DNA of 9,447 bases, taken from contig CABQHT010000068.1 of NCBI GenBank assembly GCA_902464035.1, forward strand, positions 1-9,447. The letters run 5' to 3'. This document shows positions 1-5,397 of the stretch, in pieces. Numbering within the stretch: position 1 is the first letter of the stretch; each line of letters begins with the position of its first letter. A model generated the notes under the pieces. That model worked only from the letters and a program-made list of their open reading frames with translations. It was not told where the DNA came from and searched no databases. The translations under genes were made by a program, and so were the position numbers. This DNA comes from an uncultured Collinsella sp. (GTDB lineage Bacteria; Actinomycetota; Coriobacteriia; Coriobacteriales; Coriobacteriaceae).

Positions 1-23
1 CCGTGCGCCGTGCTTGATTGGCA

Positions 24-66
24 CAAAGAAGGGCCTTTGATGGCAAAATCCGCCACCAAAGGCCCT
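24..66 (-). terminator. Probable rho-independent terminator downstream of the LacI-family gene
   Basis: A 15-bp stem with one mismatch (arms 30-44 and 52-66, loop 45-51) is followed on the minus strand by the T-rich run TTCTTTG. It lies about 90 bases past the stop codon of the LacI-family regulator, which reads toward it. The plus strand has no T-tract after the stem, so it is oriented for minus-strand transcripts. The distance from the stop and the interrupted T-run make it less certain than the other terminators in this window. Confidence 0.6.
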
Positions 67-157
67 CAAGGCAGTCGTTATGTCCCTCTCCGAGACTCAA
101 CGTTGCTGAATACTCTCAAAAATGCACGTCGCCAGCGGGGGTACCCGCTCAGGCTGG

Positions 158-1237
158 TTAGATGCCCGCGAGCTTGCAGTAGCGATCGACGTTGCTGGCA
201 AATACCATCTCCACGGCACCCTTTTGCACGGGGTCCGCAGGCGCTTTACCCCACAGCAAGTAATCGCCGAGCGTCTTGGCACCGCGGTAGGCCAAACCCA
301 CCGGGTCCTTGTAGACAATATTGGTAAAGATGCCGCGACGCAGGGCAAGCGCGCTCTCGGGGAACAGGTCGTTGCCGATTACCATGACCTCGCCCGCCTT
401 GCCGGCCGAAACGAGCGCATCTGCCACCAGCTCGGAGCCCACGGCGAACACGCTGCAGATCAGCTCGGGGGCATCCGGGCCATTGAGACGGTCCATAAGC
501 TCGCGCTCGAGCTGCTTGACCTGGGCATGAGCGCCGGTAAGATCCTCAACCTGCCAGGGAATATCGTGTTCGCGTAGATACGTATGGAAGGCGCGGGCGG
601 TCAGGTAGTGCGAATCGGTATAGGGATCGCCAGCCAAGAGCAGCGCACGGGCATCGGCGCCGGCGGCATGTACTAGGTTGGCCGCTTGCTCGGCCATCAG
701 GCTTCCCGCCGTTGAATAATCGGCCAAGCTGGCTCCCAGGCGGTCGAGGTGCGGACGGTCGCCATCGACGAGCTCGATCGCCACGCCCGCCTCGGCAATC
801 TGCTCCAGCAGATGGGTCGCGCGGTCGTCGCCCGGAACGTAAGCGAGCAGGCCGTCGATCTTCTCGCCCACCTGCAGGCGCTCATCGATTTGCTCGAGTG
901 CATCGGCATAGCCGCCGACGCCAAACTCGACGCGCTCGACGCTAATGCCCTGATCGATAACCTCCTGCTCAAAGCGATTGCAGCCTTCCCACAGGTAGCG
1001 ATAGAAGTAAGCACCCTCGCGCGATGCGCACGGCAGGCAAAAGGTCAGGTTGATGTCCTTGCGACGCAGGCTCGAAGCGCTCGTGTTGCGGTGATAGCCC
1101 ATCTCCTCGGCCTTATCGTTAACTTTGGCGCGCACGGACTCGCTCACGCCGGCCTTGCCCGTCAGGGCTTTGTGCACGGTATTGATGGAAACGCCGAGCT
1201 CGGCGGCTATGTCCTTCATGGTTACGCGAGCGCTCAT
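158..1237 (-). CDS. LacI-family transcriptional regulator with periplasmic-binding-protein-like sensor domain
   Basis: This 359-residue protein is a likely DNA-binding repressor or activator that senses a small molecule, probably a sugar or related metabolite. Residues 7-26 (MKDIAAELGVSINTVHKALT) form the LacI-type helix-turn-helix. The hinge region follows at about 45-60, and the rest is a two-lobed sugar-binding-like domain. Full length (330-360) is normal for the family. The recognition helix carries TVHKAL rather than the common TVSRVL. The start at 1237 is supported by GGAG seven bases upstream; the internal Met7 has no better ribosome site. The gene is alone: no transport or sugar-catabolic gene is adjacent in the window, so the ligand and targets cannot be named. 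A short palindrome just upstream (1268-1283) may be an autoregulatory operator. Family assignment is firm; specific function is unknown. Confidence 0.93.
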   Translation of the reverse strand: MSARVTMKDIAAELGVSINTVHKALTGKAGVSESVRAKVNDKAEEMGYHRNTSASSLRRKDINLTFCLPCASREGAYFYRYLWEGCNRFEQEVIDQGISVERVEFGVGGYADALEQIDERLQVGEKIDGLLAYVPGDDRATHLLEQIAEAGVAIELVDGDRPHLDRLGASLADYSTAGSLMAEQAANLVHAAGADARALLLAGDPYTDSHYLTARAFHTYLREHDIPWQVEDLTGAHAQVKQLERELMDRLNGPDAPELICSVFAVGSELVADALVSAGKAGEVMVIGNDLFPESALALRRGIFTNIVYKDPVGLAYRGAKTLGDYLLWGKAPADPVQKGAVEMVFASNVDRYCKLAGI

Positions 1238-1267
1238 GGGGTTACTCCGGTGTTGGTAAGTTGCTAA

Positions 1268-1283
1268 TTAACAATATGGTTAA
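1268..1283. promoter_or_regulatory. Palindrome TTAAC-N6-GTTAA upstream of the LacI-family gene, candidate operator
   Basis: The sequence TTAAC (1268-1272), a six-base spacer, then GTTAA (1279-1283) forms a perfect 5+5 palindrome about 30 bases upstream of the regulator's start codon. LacI-family proteins bind short even-length palindromes and often control their own genes, so autoregulation is a reasonable inference. The arms are AT-rich and short, so chance occurrence is possible. No convincing -35/-10 pair was found around it. Confidence 0.35.
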
Positions 1284-1332
1284 CGATACCCCAAAATCAC
1301 TCGTCCACTCGCCGCGCCTACCCCCAAATGCG

Positions 1333-1368
1333 AAAAACGCCCCGCGAACGGATGCTCGCGGGGCGTTT
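1333..1368 (-). terminator. Strong rho-independent terminator after the FeoB-associated gene
   Basis: A perfect 13-bp GC-rich stem (arms 1335-1347 and 1356-1368, eight-base loop) is followed on the minus strand by five T residues, two of them overlapping the stem. It starts about 15 bases after the stop codon of the Cys-rich FeoB-associated gene. It ends that transcript before the LacI-family promoter region. Confidence 0.92.
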
Positions 1369-1382
1369 GAGCCTGGGTTTTA

Positions 1383-1583
1383 TTACTGAATGCCGCGACC
1401 AAGATCCTCGGCAATCTTGTCCACGCCTTTAAGCGCCGCGCAGGTCTTCTTGTTGGAGCAATGCCCCGTGCAAACGCCGCCCTGGGCGCAGTCGGCGCAA
1501 GTGCCCTTACGGTAGATGCGCACGCACACGGCGACAAACGCAATACCGATCACAGCCAGAACAACAATATCGATAGGTGCCAT
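1383..1583 (-). CDS. FeoB-associated Cys-rich membrane protein
   Basis: This 66-residue protein has one N-terminal membrane segment (about residues 5-21, rich in I, V and A) and then a short basic stretch (RIYRKG). A Cys-rich tail follows with Cys29, Cys32, Cys38, Cys42 and Cys48; Cys20 lies at the end of the membrane helix. The layout TM - CxxC - CxGxC - C is that of the FeoB-associated Cys-rich family, which is usually encoded beside feoB in anaerobes. The tail probably binds iron or another metal near the cytoplasmic face of FeoB, but its biochemical role is not established. A strong ribosome site (GAGGAGG) precedes the ATG at 1583. It lies downstream of feoB in the same orientation, but the feoB terminator separates them, so it probably has its own promoter and shares a motif with the feoA1 upstream region. 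Confidence 0.85.
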   Translation of the reverse strand: MAPIDIVVLAVIGIAFVAVCVRIYRKGTCADCAQGGVCTGHCSNKKTCAALKGVDKIAEDLGRGIQ

Positions 1584-1597
1584 AGCAAGCCTCCTCT

Positions 1598-1638
1598 AGT
1601 TAACCACTACTTACTTTACCCCATTCTCCACCTGTCAA
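1598..1638 (-). promoter_or_regulatory. Candidate promoter and feo-type operator of the FeoB-associated gene
   Basis: On the minus strand a perfect TTGACA (1638-1633) lies upstream of TAAAGT/TAAGTA-like sequence, with non-ideal spacing (14 or 19 bases), so the -10 is uncertain. The 10-mer GTGGTTAACT (1607-1598) lies a few bases ahead of the ribosome site. The same 10-mer occurs twice upstream of feoA1 and nowhere else that I noticed. The shared motif is seen directly; regulation by an iron-responsive repressor is inference. Confidence 0.35.
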
Positions 1639-1650
1639 AAAGGGACAGGT
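1630..1650. repeat. Short inverted repeat ACCTGTC-N7-GACAGGT followed by TTTATTTTGG
   Basis: Perfect 7-bp arms (1630-1636 and 1644-1650) flank a seven-base A-rich loop. On the plus strand the second arm runs into TTTATTTTGG, giving a terminator-like shape, but no plus-strand gene lies upstream. The string GGGACAGGTTTATTTTGG resembles short dispersed palindromes that I associate from memory with REP elements and RAYT transposases. That link is not tested here. Confidence 0.4.
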
Positions 1651-1701
1651 TTATTTTGGTCGGTTTTATCTGCGGAAACGCCACATCTCCCCCACCAAAG
1701 A

Positions 1702-1768
1702 AGTTGCGGTGAAATAATCCCTAAACATGCCGCCGACGCCATCGAGCAGGAACTATTCCACCGCAACT
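1702..1768. repeat. 14-bp imperfect inverted repeat with 39-base spacer, function unknown
   Basis: Arm one (1702-1715, AGTTGCGGTGAAAT) and the reverse complement of arm two (1755-1768) agree at 13 of 14 bases; ten of these form an uninterrupted match. The arms flank a GC-rich 39-base spacer. The element lies in the 278-base gap between the FeoB-associated gene and the feoB terminator, and no U-tract follows either arm. It could be a dispersed repeat, a protein-binding pair or a degenerate element; the sequence alone does not decide. Confidence 0.5.
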
Positions 1769-1800
1769 AATTGGCGCAAAGCAACCCGCCCCCATGCAGC

Positions 1801-1832
1801 AAAAGCCCGAGTGTCGCTGAGACACCCGGGCT
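1801..1832 (-). terminator. Rho-independent terminator of the feoAAB transcript
   Basis: Arms 1804-1815 and 1821-1832 form a 12-bp stem with a five-base loop. On the minus-strand RNA the single non-Watson-Crick position is a G-U wobble, whereas on the plus strand it would be an A-C mismatch. UUU follows directly. It lies about 30 bases after the feoB stop codon, so the feo operon ends here. Confidence 0.85.
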
Positions 1833-1861
1833 CGTGGAAAGGGGCTAATCCTTATCTGGAC

Positions 1862-4189
1862 TTAGGCGGAAACAGCGGCGGAGGCGGTGTTGGTCTCGTC
1901 CTCGTCGGTCCAGGCATGCTTAGGCATGGGACGGAAGATCTGGAAGAGCATCGCAACCAGCAGCACGATGGCGACAACCGTCCAGACACCAAACTGTCCA
2001 AGAACGAACAGGTTGTAGAACTGGTTGATGAACAGGCCGATCACCCAAGCGAAGGCGCACTCGTAACCGATGGCGATCGCGGTCCACTTACCGGAGTCCA
2101 TCTGGTTGCGGATGGTACCCATAGCGGCAAAGCACGGGGCGCACAGCAGGTTGAAGGCACCGAAGGCAACGCAAGCACCCATGGTCGGGAACATGCCGGC
2201 GAACGCGGTCCACAGGCTCGGGTCGGTCTCGGCAGCGTCGGCAACGGACAGCAGCGAGCCGGCGGTAGCGACAACGTTCTCCTTGGCAACGAGGCCCGAG
2301 ACGGTCAGTGCGGTGGCCTGCCAGGTGCTAAAGCCGAGCGGGGCGAAGATCCAAGCGACCAGGTTGCCGAGCATGGCGAGCACGGAGTAGTCCATAAACT
2401 CCTCGGGGATGCCGTCCATCGCGGGCAGGAAGCCAAAGGAACCGTTGTAGCTACCAAAGTTGGAGAGGAACCAAACGACGACGGTGGACGCGAAGATGAC
2501 CGTGCCGGCCTTCTTGATAAAGGCCCAGCAGCGCTCCCACACGTGCAGCGCCCAAGAGCGGATCGCCGGGAAGTGGTAGGCGGGAAGCTCCATAACGAAC
2601 GGCGTCGGACGACCGGCGAAGAGCTTGGTCTTCTTGAGCATGAGGCCCGAGGCGATGACGGCAAAGACGCCCAGGAAGTAGAAGAGCGGGCTGATCCACG
2701 CGGCGGTGGTGGAAGAATCGCCGATGATGGAGCCCATGAGCAGGGCGATGATCGGCAGCTTGGCGCCACAGGGAATGAACGTGGTCGTCATGACCGTCAT
2801 ACGGCGGTCCTTCTCGTTCTCGATGGTCTTGGTAGCCATGACGCCGGGGACGCCGCAGCCCGAGGACACGAGCATGGGGATAAAGGACTTACCGGACAGG
2901 CCAAAGCGGCGGAACACGCGGTCCATAATAAAGGCGACACGGGCCATGTAGCCGCAGTCCTCCAGGAAGGACAGCATCACAAAGAGCAGGAACATCTGCG
3001 GAACGAAGCCGAAGATGGCGCCTAAGCCGCCAACGATACCGTCGCAGACCAGCGAATCGACCAGGCCACCGTCCTCGGTGCCGCCCGCCACAAGGGCGTC
3101 GTGCACCACGGTGGTAATACCCGGGACATAGGGGCCGTACTGTGCCGGGTCGACCGAGTCGGCATTGTCGCCCGCAGCCTCGACGGCCGCGTCGTAGGCA
3201 TCGCGGCCCTGACCGAGCACGTACCAGCCGTCGGTACCGAAGAGCTGGTCGTTGGTGAAGTCAGTCACCGTACCGCCCAAGGTGGAAACGGCGATGTAGT
3301 ACACGCAGAACATGATGACCACAAAAATCGGCAGACCCAGGATACGGTTGGTAACCACACGGTCGATCTTCTCGGAAGTGCTCATCTTGGCCGGAGCCTT
3401 GGTGAGGCACTCGTCGATGATATGGGCAATCACGCCATAACGCTCGCCGGTAATGATGGACTCGGCGTCGTCGTCGCAATCCTGCTCGCACTGGGCGACC
3501 AGCTGCTCCACGCGAGCGGCCTTCTCCTTGGTGAGGTTGATGAGCTTGCAGGCGTCCGCGTCGCGCTCGAACAGCTTGACGGCGTAGTAGCGACGTTTGT
3601 TGGCGGAAACGCTCGCCGGCAGGTTGTTCTCGATGTGGTCCAGAACGTCCTCAATGGAGGAATCGAACTTGTGCTCCGGCACCTGGCCCTTGGAAGTAGC
3701 GGACTTCTTTACCTGCTCGAACAGCTCGTTGATGCCCTTGTTCTTAAGGGCCGAGATCATCATGACCGGGCAGCCGAGCTTCTTGGAAAGCTTGTCCGTG
3801 TCGATCTTGTCGCCGTTCTTCTCGACCAGGTCGGCCATGTTGAGGGCAACAACCACGGGCAGGCCGGTCTCGATGACCTGAAGCGCCAGGTACAGGTTGC
3901 GCTCGAGGTTGGTGGCATCGACCACCTGGACAACGACATCGGGCTCGCCGCTCATGAGGTAGTCGCGCGAGCACTGCTCCTCGGGGCTGTAGGGGGAAAG
4001 CGAGTAGATGCCGGGGAGGTCCGTAATCGTGACGCTCTTGTCGCTCAGGAGCTTGGCTTCCTTTTTCTCAACCGTGACGCCCGGCCAGTTGCCAACGTAG
4101 CCGTTGGCGCCGGTGATCAGGTTGAAAAGCGTGGTCTTGCCGCAGTTGGGGTTACCCGCCAGCGCGACATGGATCTGAGAATCCGCCAT
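1862..4189 (-). CDS. feoB: Ferrous iron transport protein B (G-protein coupled Fe2+ permease)
   Basis: FeoB imports Fe2+ across the cytoplasmic membrane, with an N-terminal GTPase gating a polytopic permease. The 775 residues match the family length. GTPase motifs: G1 GNPNCGKTT at 12-20, G2 around Thr39, G3 DLPG at 57-60, G4 NMAD at 117-120, G5 SAL at 146-148. A helical linker follows to about 270. The membrane part spans about 283-755, with hydrophobic segments near 284-302, 388-410, 470-490, 500-517, 560-577, 604-620, 665-690, 705-722 and 732-752. Core Cys motifs are SGCGVPG (443-449), IPCGAKLPI (472-480) and LLCAPCFAAMG (681-691), which line the proposed iron path. An extracytoplasmic loop covers about 305-385. 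The C-terminus is short and acidic, and no FeoC gene follows. A ribosome site (AGGAAGAAGG) precedes the start. It is the last gene of feoA1-feoA2-feoB and is closed by the 1801-1832 stem-loop. Confidence 0.97.
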   Translation of the reverse strand: MADSQIHVALAGNPNCGKTTLFNLITGANGYVGNWPGVTVEKKEAKLLSDKSVTITDLPGIYSLSPYSPEEQCSRDYLMSGEPDVVVQVVDATNLERNLYLALQVIETGLPVVVALNMADLVEKNGDKIDTDKLSKKLGCPVMMISALKNKGINELFEQVKKSATSKGQVPEHKFDSSIEDVLDHIENNLPASVSANKRRYYAVKLFERDADACKLINLTKEKAARVEQLVAQCEQDCDDDAESIITGERYGVIAHIIDECLTKAPAKMSTSEKIDRVVTNRILGLPIFVVIMFCVYYIAVSTLGGTVTDFTNDQLFGTDGWYVLGQGRDAYDAAVEAAGDNADSVDPAQYGPYVPGITTVVHDALVAGGTEDGGLVDSLVCDGIVGGLGAIFGFVPQMFLLFVMLSFLEDCGYMARVAFIMDRVFRRFGLSGKSFIPMLVSSGCGVPGVMATKTIENEKDRRMTVMTTTFIPCGAKLPIIALLMGSIIGDSSTTAAWISPLFYFLGVFAVIASGLMLKKTKLFAGRPTPFVMELPAYHFPAIRSWALHVWERCWAFIKKAGTVIFASTVVVWFLSNFGSYNGSFGFLPAMDGIPEEFMDYSVLAMLGNLVAWIFAPLGFSTWQATALTVSGLVAKENVVATAGSLLSVADAAETDPSLWTAFAGMFPTMGACVAFGAFNLLCAPCFAAMGTIRNQMDSGKWTAIAIGYECAFAWVIGLFINQFYNLFVLGQFGVWTVVAIVLLVAMLFQIFRPMPKHAWTDEDETNTASAAVSA

Positions 4190-4209
4190 TCAATCCTTCT
4201 TCCTTGTGT

Positions 4210-4235
4210 GCCCGCGCTGCTTTCTCCGCACGGGC
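4210..4235 (-). other. GC-rich stem-loop in the feoA2-feoB intergenic leader
   Basis: On the minus strand, arms 4235-4228 and 4217-4210 form an 8-bp stem with one G-U pair and a ten-base loop. It ends about 20 bases before the feoB start and is followed by purine-rich sequence containing the ribosome site, not a U-tract. It is therefore not a terminator. It might influence mRNA processing or feoB translation relative to the feoA genes; that is inference. Confidence 0.45.
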
Positions 4236-4265
4236 TGGATAATGTGCTTCAACACTGCATCATTG

Positions 4266-4283
4266 AGTTAGAAAAACCTAACT
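4266..4283. promoter_or_regulatory. Palindrome AGTTAG-N6-CTAACT upstream of feoB, possible operator
   Basis: Perfect 6-bp arms (4266-4271 and 4278-4283) flank AAAAAC in the 123-base gap between feoA2 and feoB. The arms resemble TTAG/CTAA-type half sites of DtxR-family metal regulators, but the match is loose. A secondary, metal-controlled feoB promoter could lie here; no good -35/-10 pair was found. Confidence 0.3.
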
Positions 4284-4312
4284 TTATCTGCAGAAATATG
4301 TGCCGCCGGCCC

Positions 4313-4534
4313 TTACTGGACCTCGACGACGGCAGCCTCCTCCTTACGGATGGAAAGCTCGTAGCCGCGCACGTTGATCTCGACCGGATCTCCGAGCGGT
4401 GCAACCTTAACGACCTTGAACGAAGTACCCTTGATGAGGCCCAGGTCCATAAGGTGACGGCGAAGCGCACCCTCGCCGTGAAGCTTGACGATGGTAGAGC
4501 TCTCGCCCACCTTAACGTCACCCAACGTCTTCAT
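4313..4534 (-). CDS. feoA: FeoA family protein, second copy
   Basis: This 73-residue cytosolic protein has the FeoA SH3-like fold signature. It starts with an N-terminal MKTLGDVKVGESSTIVKL strand pair, followed by GALRRHLMDLGLIKG (about 22-36), then a FKVVKVAPLGDPVEINVRG strand region, and ends in a β-strand with Ser-Ile-Arg-Lys. The MDLG(L/F)xxG turn and GDPxxxxVRG are family hallmarks. FeoA proteins bind FeoB and are needed for its transport activity. The length is typical (about 75). The start is supported by AAAGGGGG eight bases upstream. It lies 39 bases after feoA1 and 123 bases before feoB, in the same operon. Compared with feoA1 it retains the canonical GDP motif and is the better candidate for the classical FeoA partner. 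Confidence 0.93.
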   Translation of the reverse strand: MKTLGDVKVGESSTIVKLHGEGALRRHLMDLGLIKGTSFKVVKVAPLGDPVEINVRGYELSIRKEEAAVVEVQ

Positions 4535-4573
4535 ATTCTTTTCCCCCTTTCAGCTTTTATGAAATGCTGCGAA

Positions 4574-4816
4574 CTAACCGACGGTCATGATGTGCATGGC
4601 GACCTTGGTATCGATACCAAAGCGTGCGCCCAGCACGGTGACGATGATATTGGCGCCACTCGAGCTCACCACGTGAACCTCGCTGCCCTCGACAAAGCCG
4701 AGGTCCTTGAGGTGGTGCTTCATGTCCTCATTGCCCTTTACACGAGACACGTGCACGGTTTCGCCCGCTTTCACCATCGAAAGCGGCATGGCCGGCATCT
4801 GCGGTCCGCAAGACAT
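4574..4816 (-). CDS. feoA: FeoA family protein, first copy
   Basis: This 80-residue FeoA-like protein opens the feo operon. An N-terminal extension with a Cys and several Met and Pro residues (MSCGPQMPAMPLSM) precedes the fold. The diagnostic segment HHLKDLGFVEGSEVHVV lies around residues 34-50, and the C-terminus ends FGIDTKVAMHIMTVG. The usual GDPxxxxxRG motif is replaced by GANIIVTVLGARFG, so this copy has diverged from feoA2. The start at 4816 is fixed by AGGAG seven bases upstream. Paired FeoA genes before feoB are common in anaerobes, and division of labour is not settled. The Met- and Cys-bearing leader could contact metal, but that is only a guess. Confidence 0.9.
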   Translation of the reverse strand: MSCGPQMPAMPLSMVKAGETVHVSRVKGNEDMKHHLKDLGFVEGSEVHVVSSSGANIIVTVLGARFGIDTKVAMHIMTVG

Positions 4817-4859
4817 GAGTGTGCTCCTAACGTCAGTTCGTCCTCAACATCGACGCAGC

Positions 4860-4913
4860 AAAAGTTAACCACGTCTATGTTCGCTACAGTAAACTAGCAC
4901 GTGGTTAACTTTT
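4860..4913. promoter_or_regulatory. Perfect 15-bp inverted repeat upstream of feoA1, candidate iron-responsive operator
   Basis: Arm one (4860-4874, AAAAGTTAACCACGT) is the exact reverse complement of arm two (4899-4913), with a 24-base spacer. It lies 44-97 bases upstream of the first feo start codon. Each arm holds the palindrome GTTAAC, and these are 40 bp apart centre to centre, close to four helical turns. This fits two bound dimers better than a terminator: the loop is long and no gene reads into it from the plus side. The core 10-mer recurs upstream of the FeoB-associated gene. The repressor (DtxR/IdeR or Fur class) is not in the window, and the motif is not a textbook box for either. 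The operator role is inference. Confidence 0.6.
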
Positions 4914-4960
4914 TGGAAAGGGTCCCTATTCAGTTTTCGGAAAAGTTTCCCATACGAAAC

Positions 4961-4996
4961 AAAAAGGCGCGGCAAAGAGCTGTCCTTTGCCGCGCC
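4961..4996 (-). terminator. Strong rho-independent terminator after the HPr gene
   Basis: A perfect 12-bp GC-rich stem (arms 4966-4977 and 4985-4996, seven-base loop) is followed by five T residues on the minus strand. It starts ten bases beyond the HPr stop codon, so HPr transcription should not run into the feo operon. Confidence 0.93.
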
Positions 4997-5005
4997 CTGT
5001 CATGC

Positions 5006-5254
5006 TTAGAGCGAGAGGTTTCTGATCGATGTGACGCAGGAAGCCTCGTCTACGCCCGAAACGCGGAAGATGATGTCCTCGCCGCACTCGCCGTAGAGAG
5101 CCATGAGGCCCATAACGTCGCGACCGTCGGTATGGCGATCGCCGATGCTGACCGACACGTCGCTACGATGCTTGGCAATAATGTCGTAGAGCAGCGCAAC
5201 CGGGCGGGCATGTAGTCCCAACGGATCTTTAATCGTCTTTGTAAACTCGACCAT
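5006..5254 (-). CDS. ptsH: HPr-family phosphocarrier protein with Asp at the Ser46 position
   Basis: HPr accepts phosphate from enzyme I on His15 and passes it to PTS sugar permeases in the cytosol. The 82-residue protein carries LGLHARP with the active His at residue 15 and Arg17. It aligns with Bacillus subtilis HPr without gaps through this region and on to MGxM (48-51). At residue 46, where Firmicutes HPr has the Ser phosphorylated by HPr kinase, this protein has Asp (DVMGLM). HPr kinase therefore cannot act here, and the acidic residue might mimic phosphoserine. The protein is a few residues shorter at the C-terminus than B. subtilis HPr. The start is fixed by GGGAGGGG just before the ATG at 5254. 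A longer open frame extends upstream without an HPr-like sequence and is not used. It stands alone, with its own terminator and no ptsI nearby, so a paralogous role is possible. Confidence 0.92.
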   Translation of the reverse strand: MVEFTKTIKDPLGLHARPVALLYDIIAKHRSDVSVSIGDRHTDGRDVMGLMALYGECGEDIIFRVSGVDEASCVTSIRNLSL

Positions 5255-5308
5255 GTCCCCTCCCGCGGCATCGCACATTCGGCCGGCAAACCCAGCCACG
5301 TGGTAGCT

Positions 5309-5314
5309 ATTGTA
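5309..5314 (-). promoter_or_regulatory. Candidate -10 element of the HPr gene
   Basis: The minus strand reads TACAAT at 5314-5309, five of six matches to TATAAT, 55 bases upstream of the HPr start codon. The sequence 17 bases further upstream is GC-rich with no good -35. An independent promoter is expected because the aspS terminator lies just upstream. Confidence 0.35.
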
Positions 5315-5339
5315 CGTTACCGGCGCACCCCCGTCCCAC

Positions 5340-5374
5340 AAAAAACGAGGGAAGGCACACGTCCTTCCCTCGTT
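5340..5374 (-). terminator. Strong rho-independent terminator after aspS
   Basis: A perfect 12-bp stem (arms 5344-5355 and 5363-5374, seven-base loop) is followed on the minus strand by a run of T residues (5345-5340, partly in the stem). It begins about 24 bases after the aspS stop codon. Confidence 0.93.
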
Positions 5375-5397
5375 ACAGGCAATAGGTAGCCGCTTGC

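Noticed and set aside
134..149. Small hairpin (arms 134-139 and 144-149) as the LacI gene terminator
   Set aside because: The stem is only 6 bp and the T-run on the minus strand comes about ten bases later; the 30-66 stem is stronger.
1727..3025. Plus-strand open frame of about 430 codons opposite the 3' half of feoB
   Set aside because: An antisense shadow caused by GC-rich codon use; its product is Gly, Asp and His-rich without domain features.
3101..4897. Long plus-strand open frame opposite the feo genes
   Set aside because: It mirrors feoA1, feoA2 and feoB in the antisense frame and has low-complexity, family-free sequence; the minus-strand genes carry every diagnostic motif and ribosome site.
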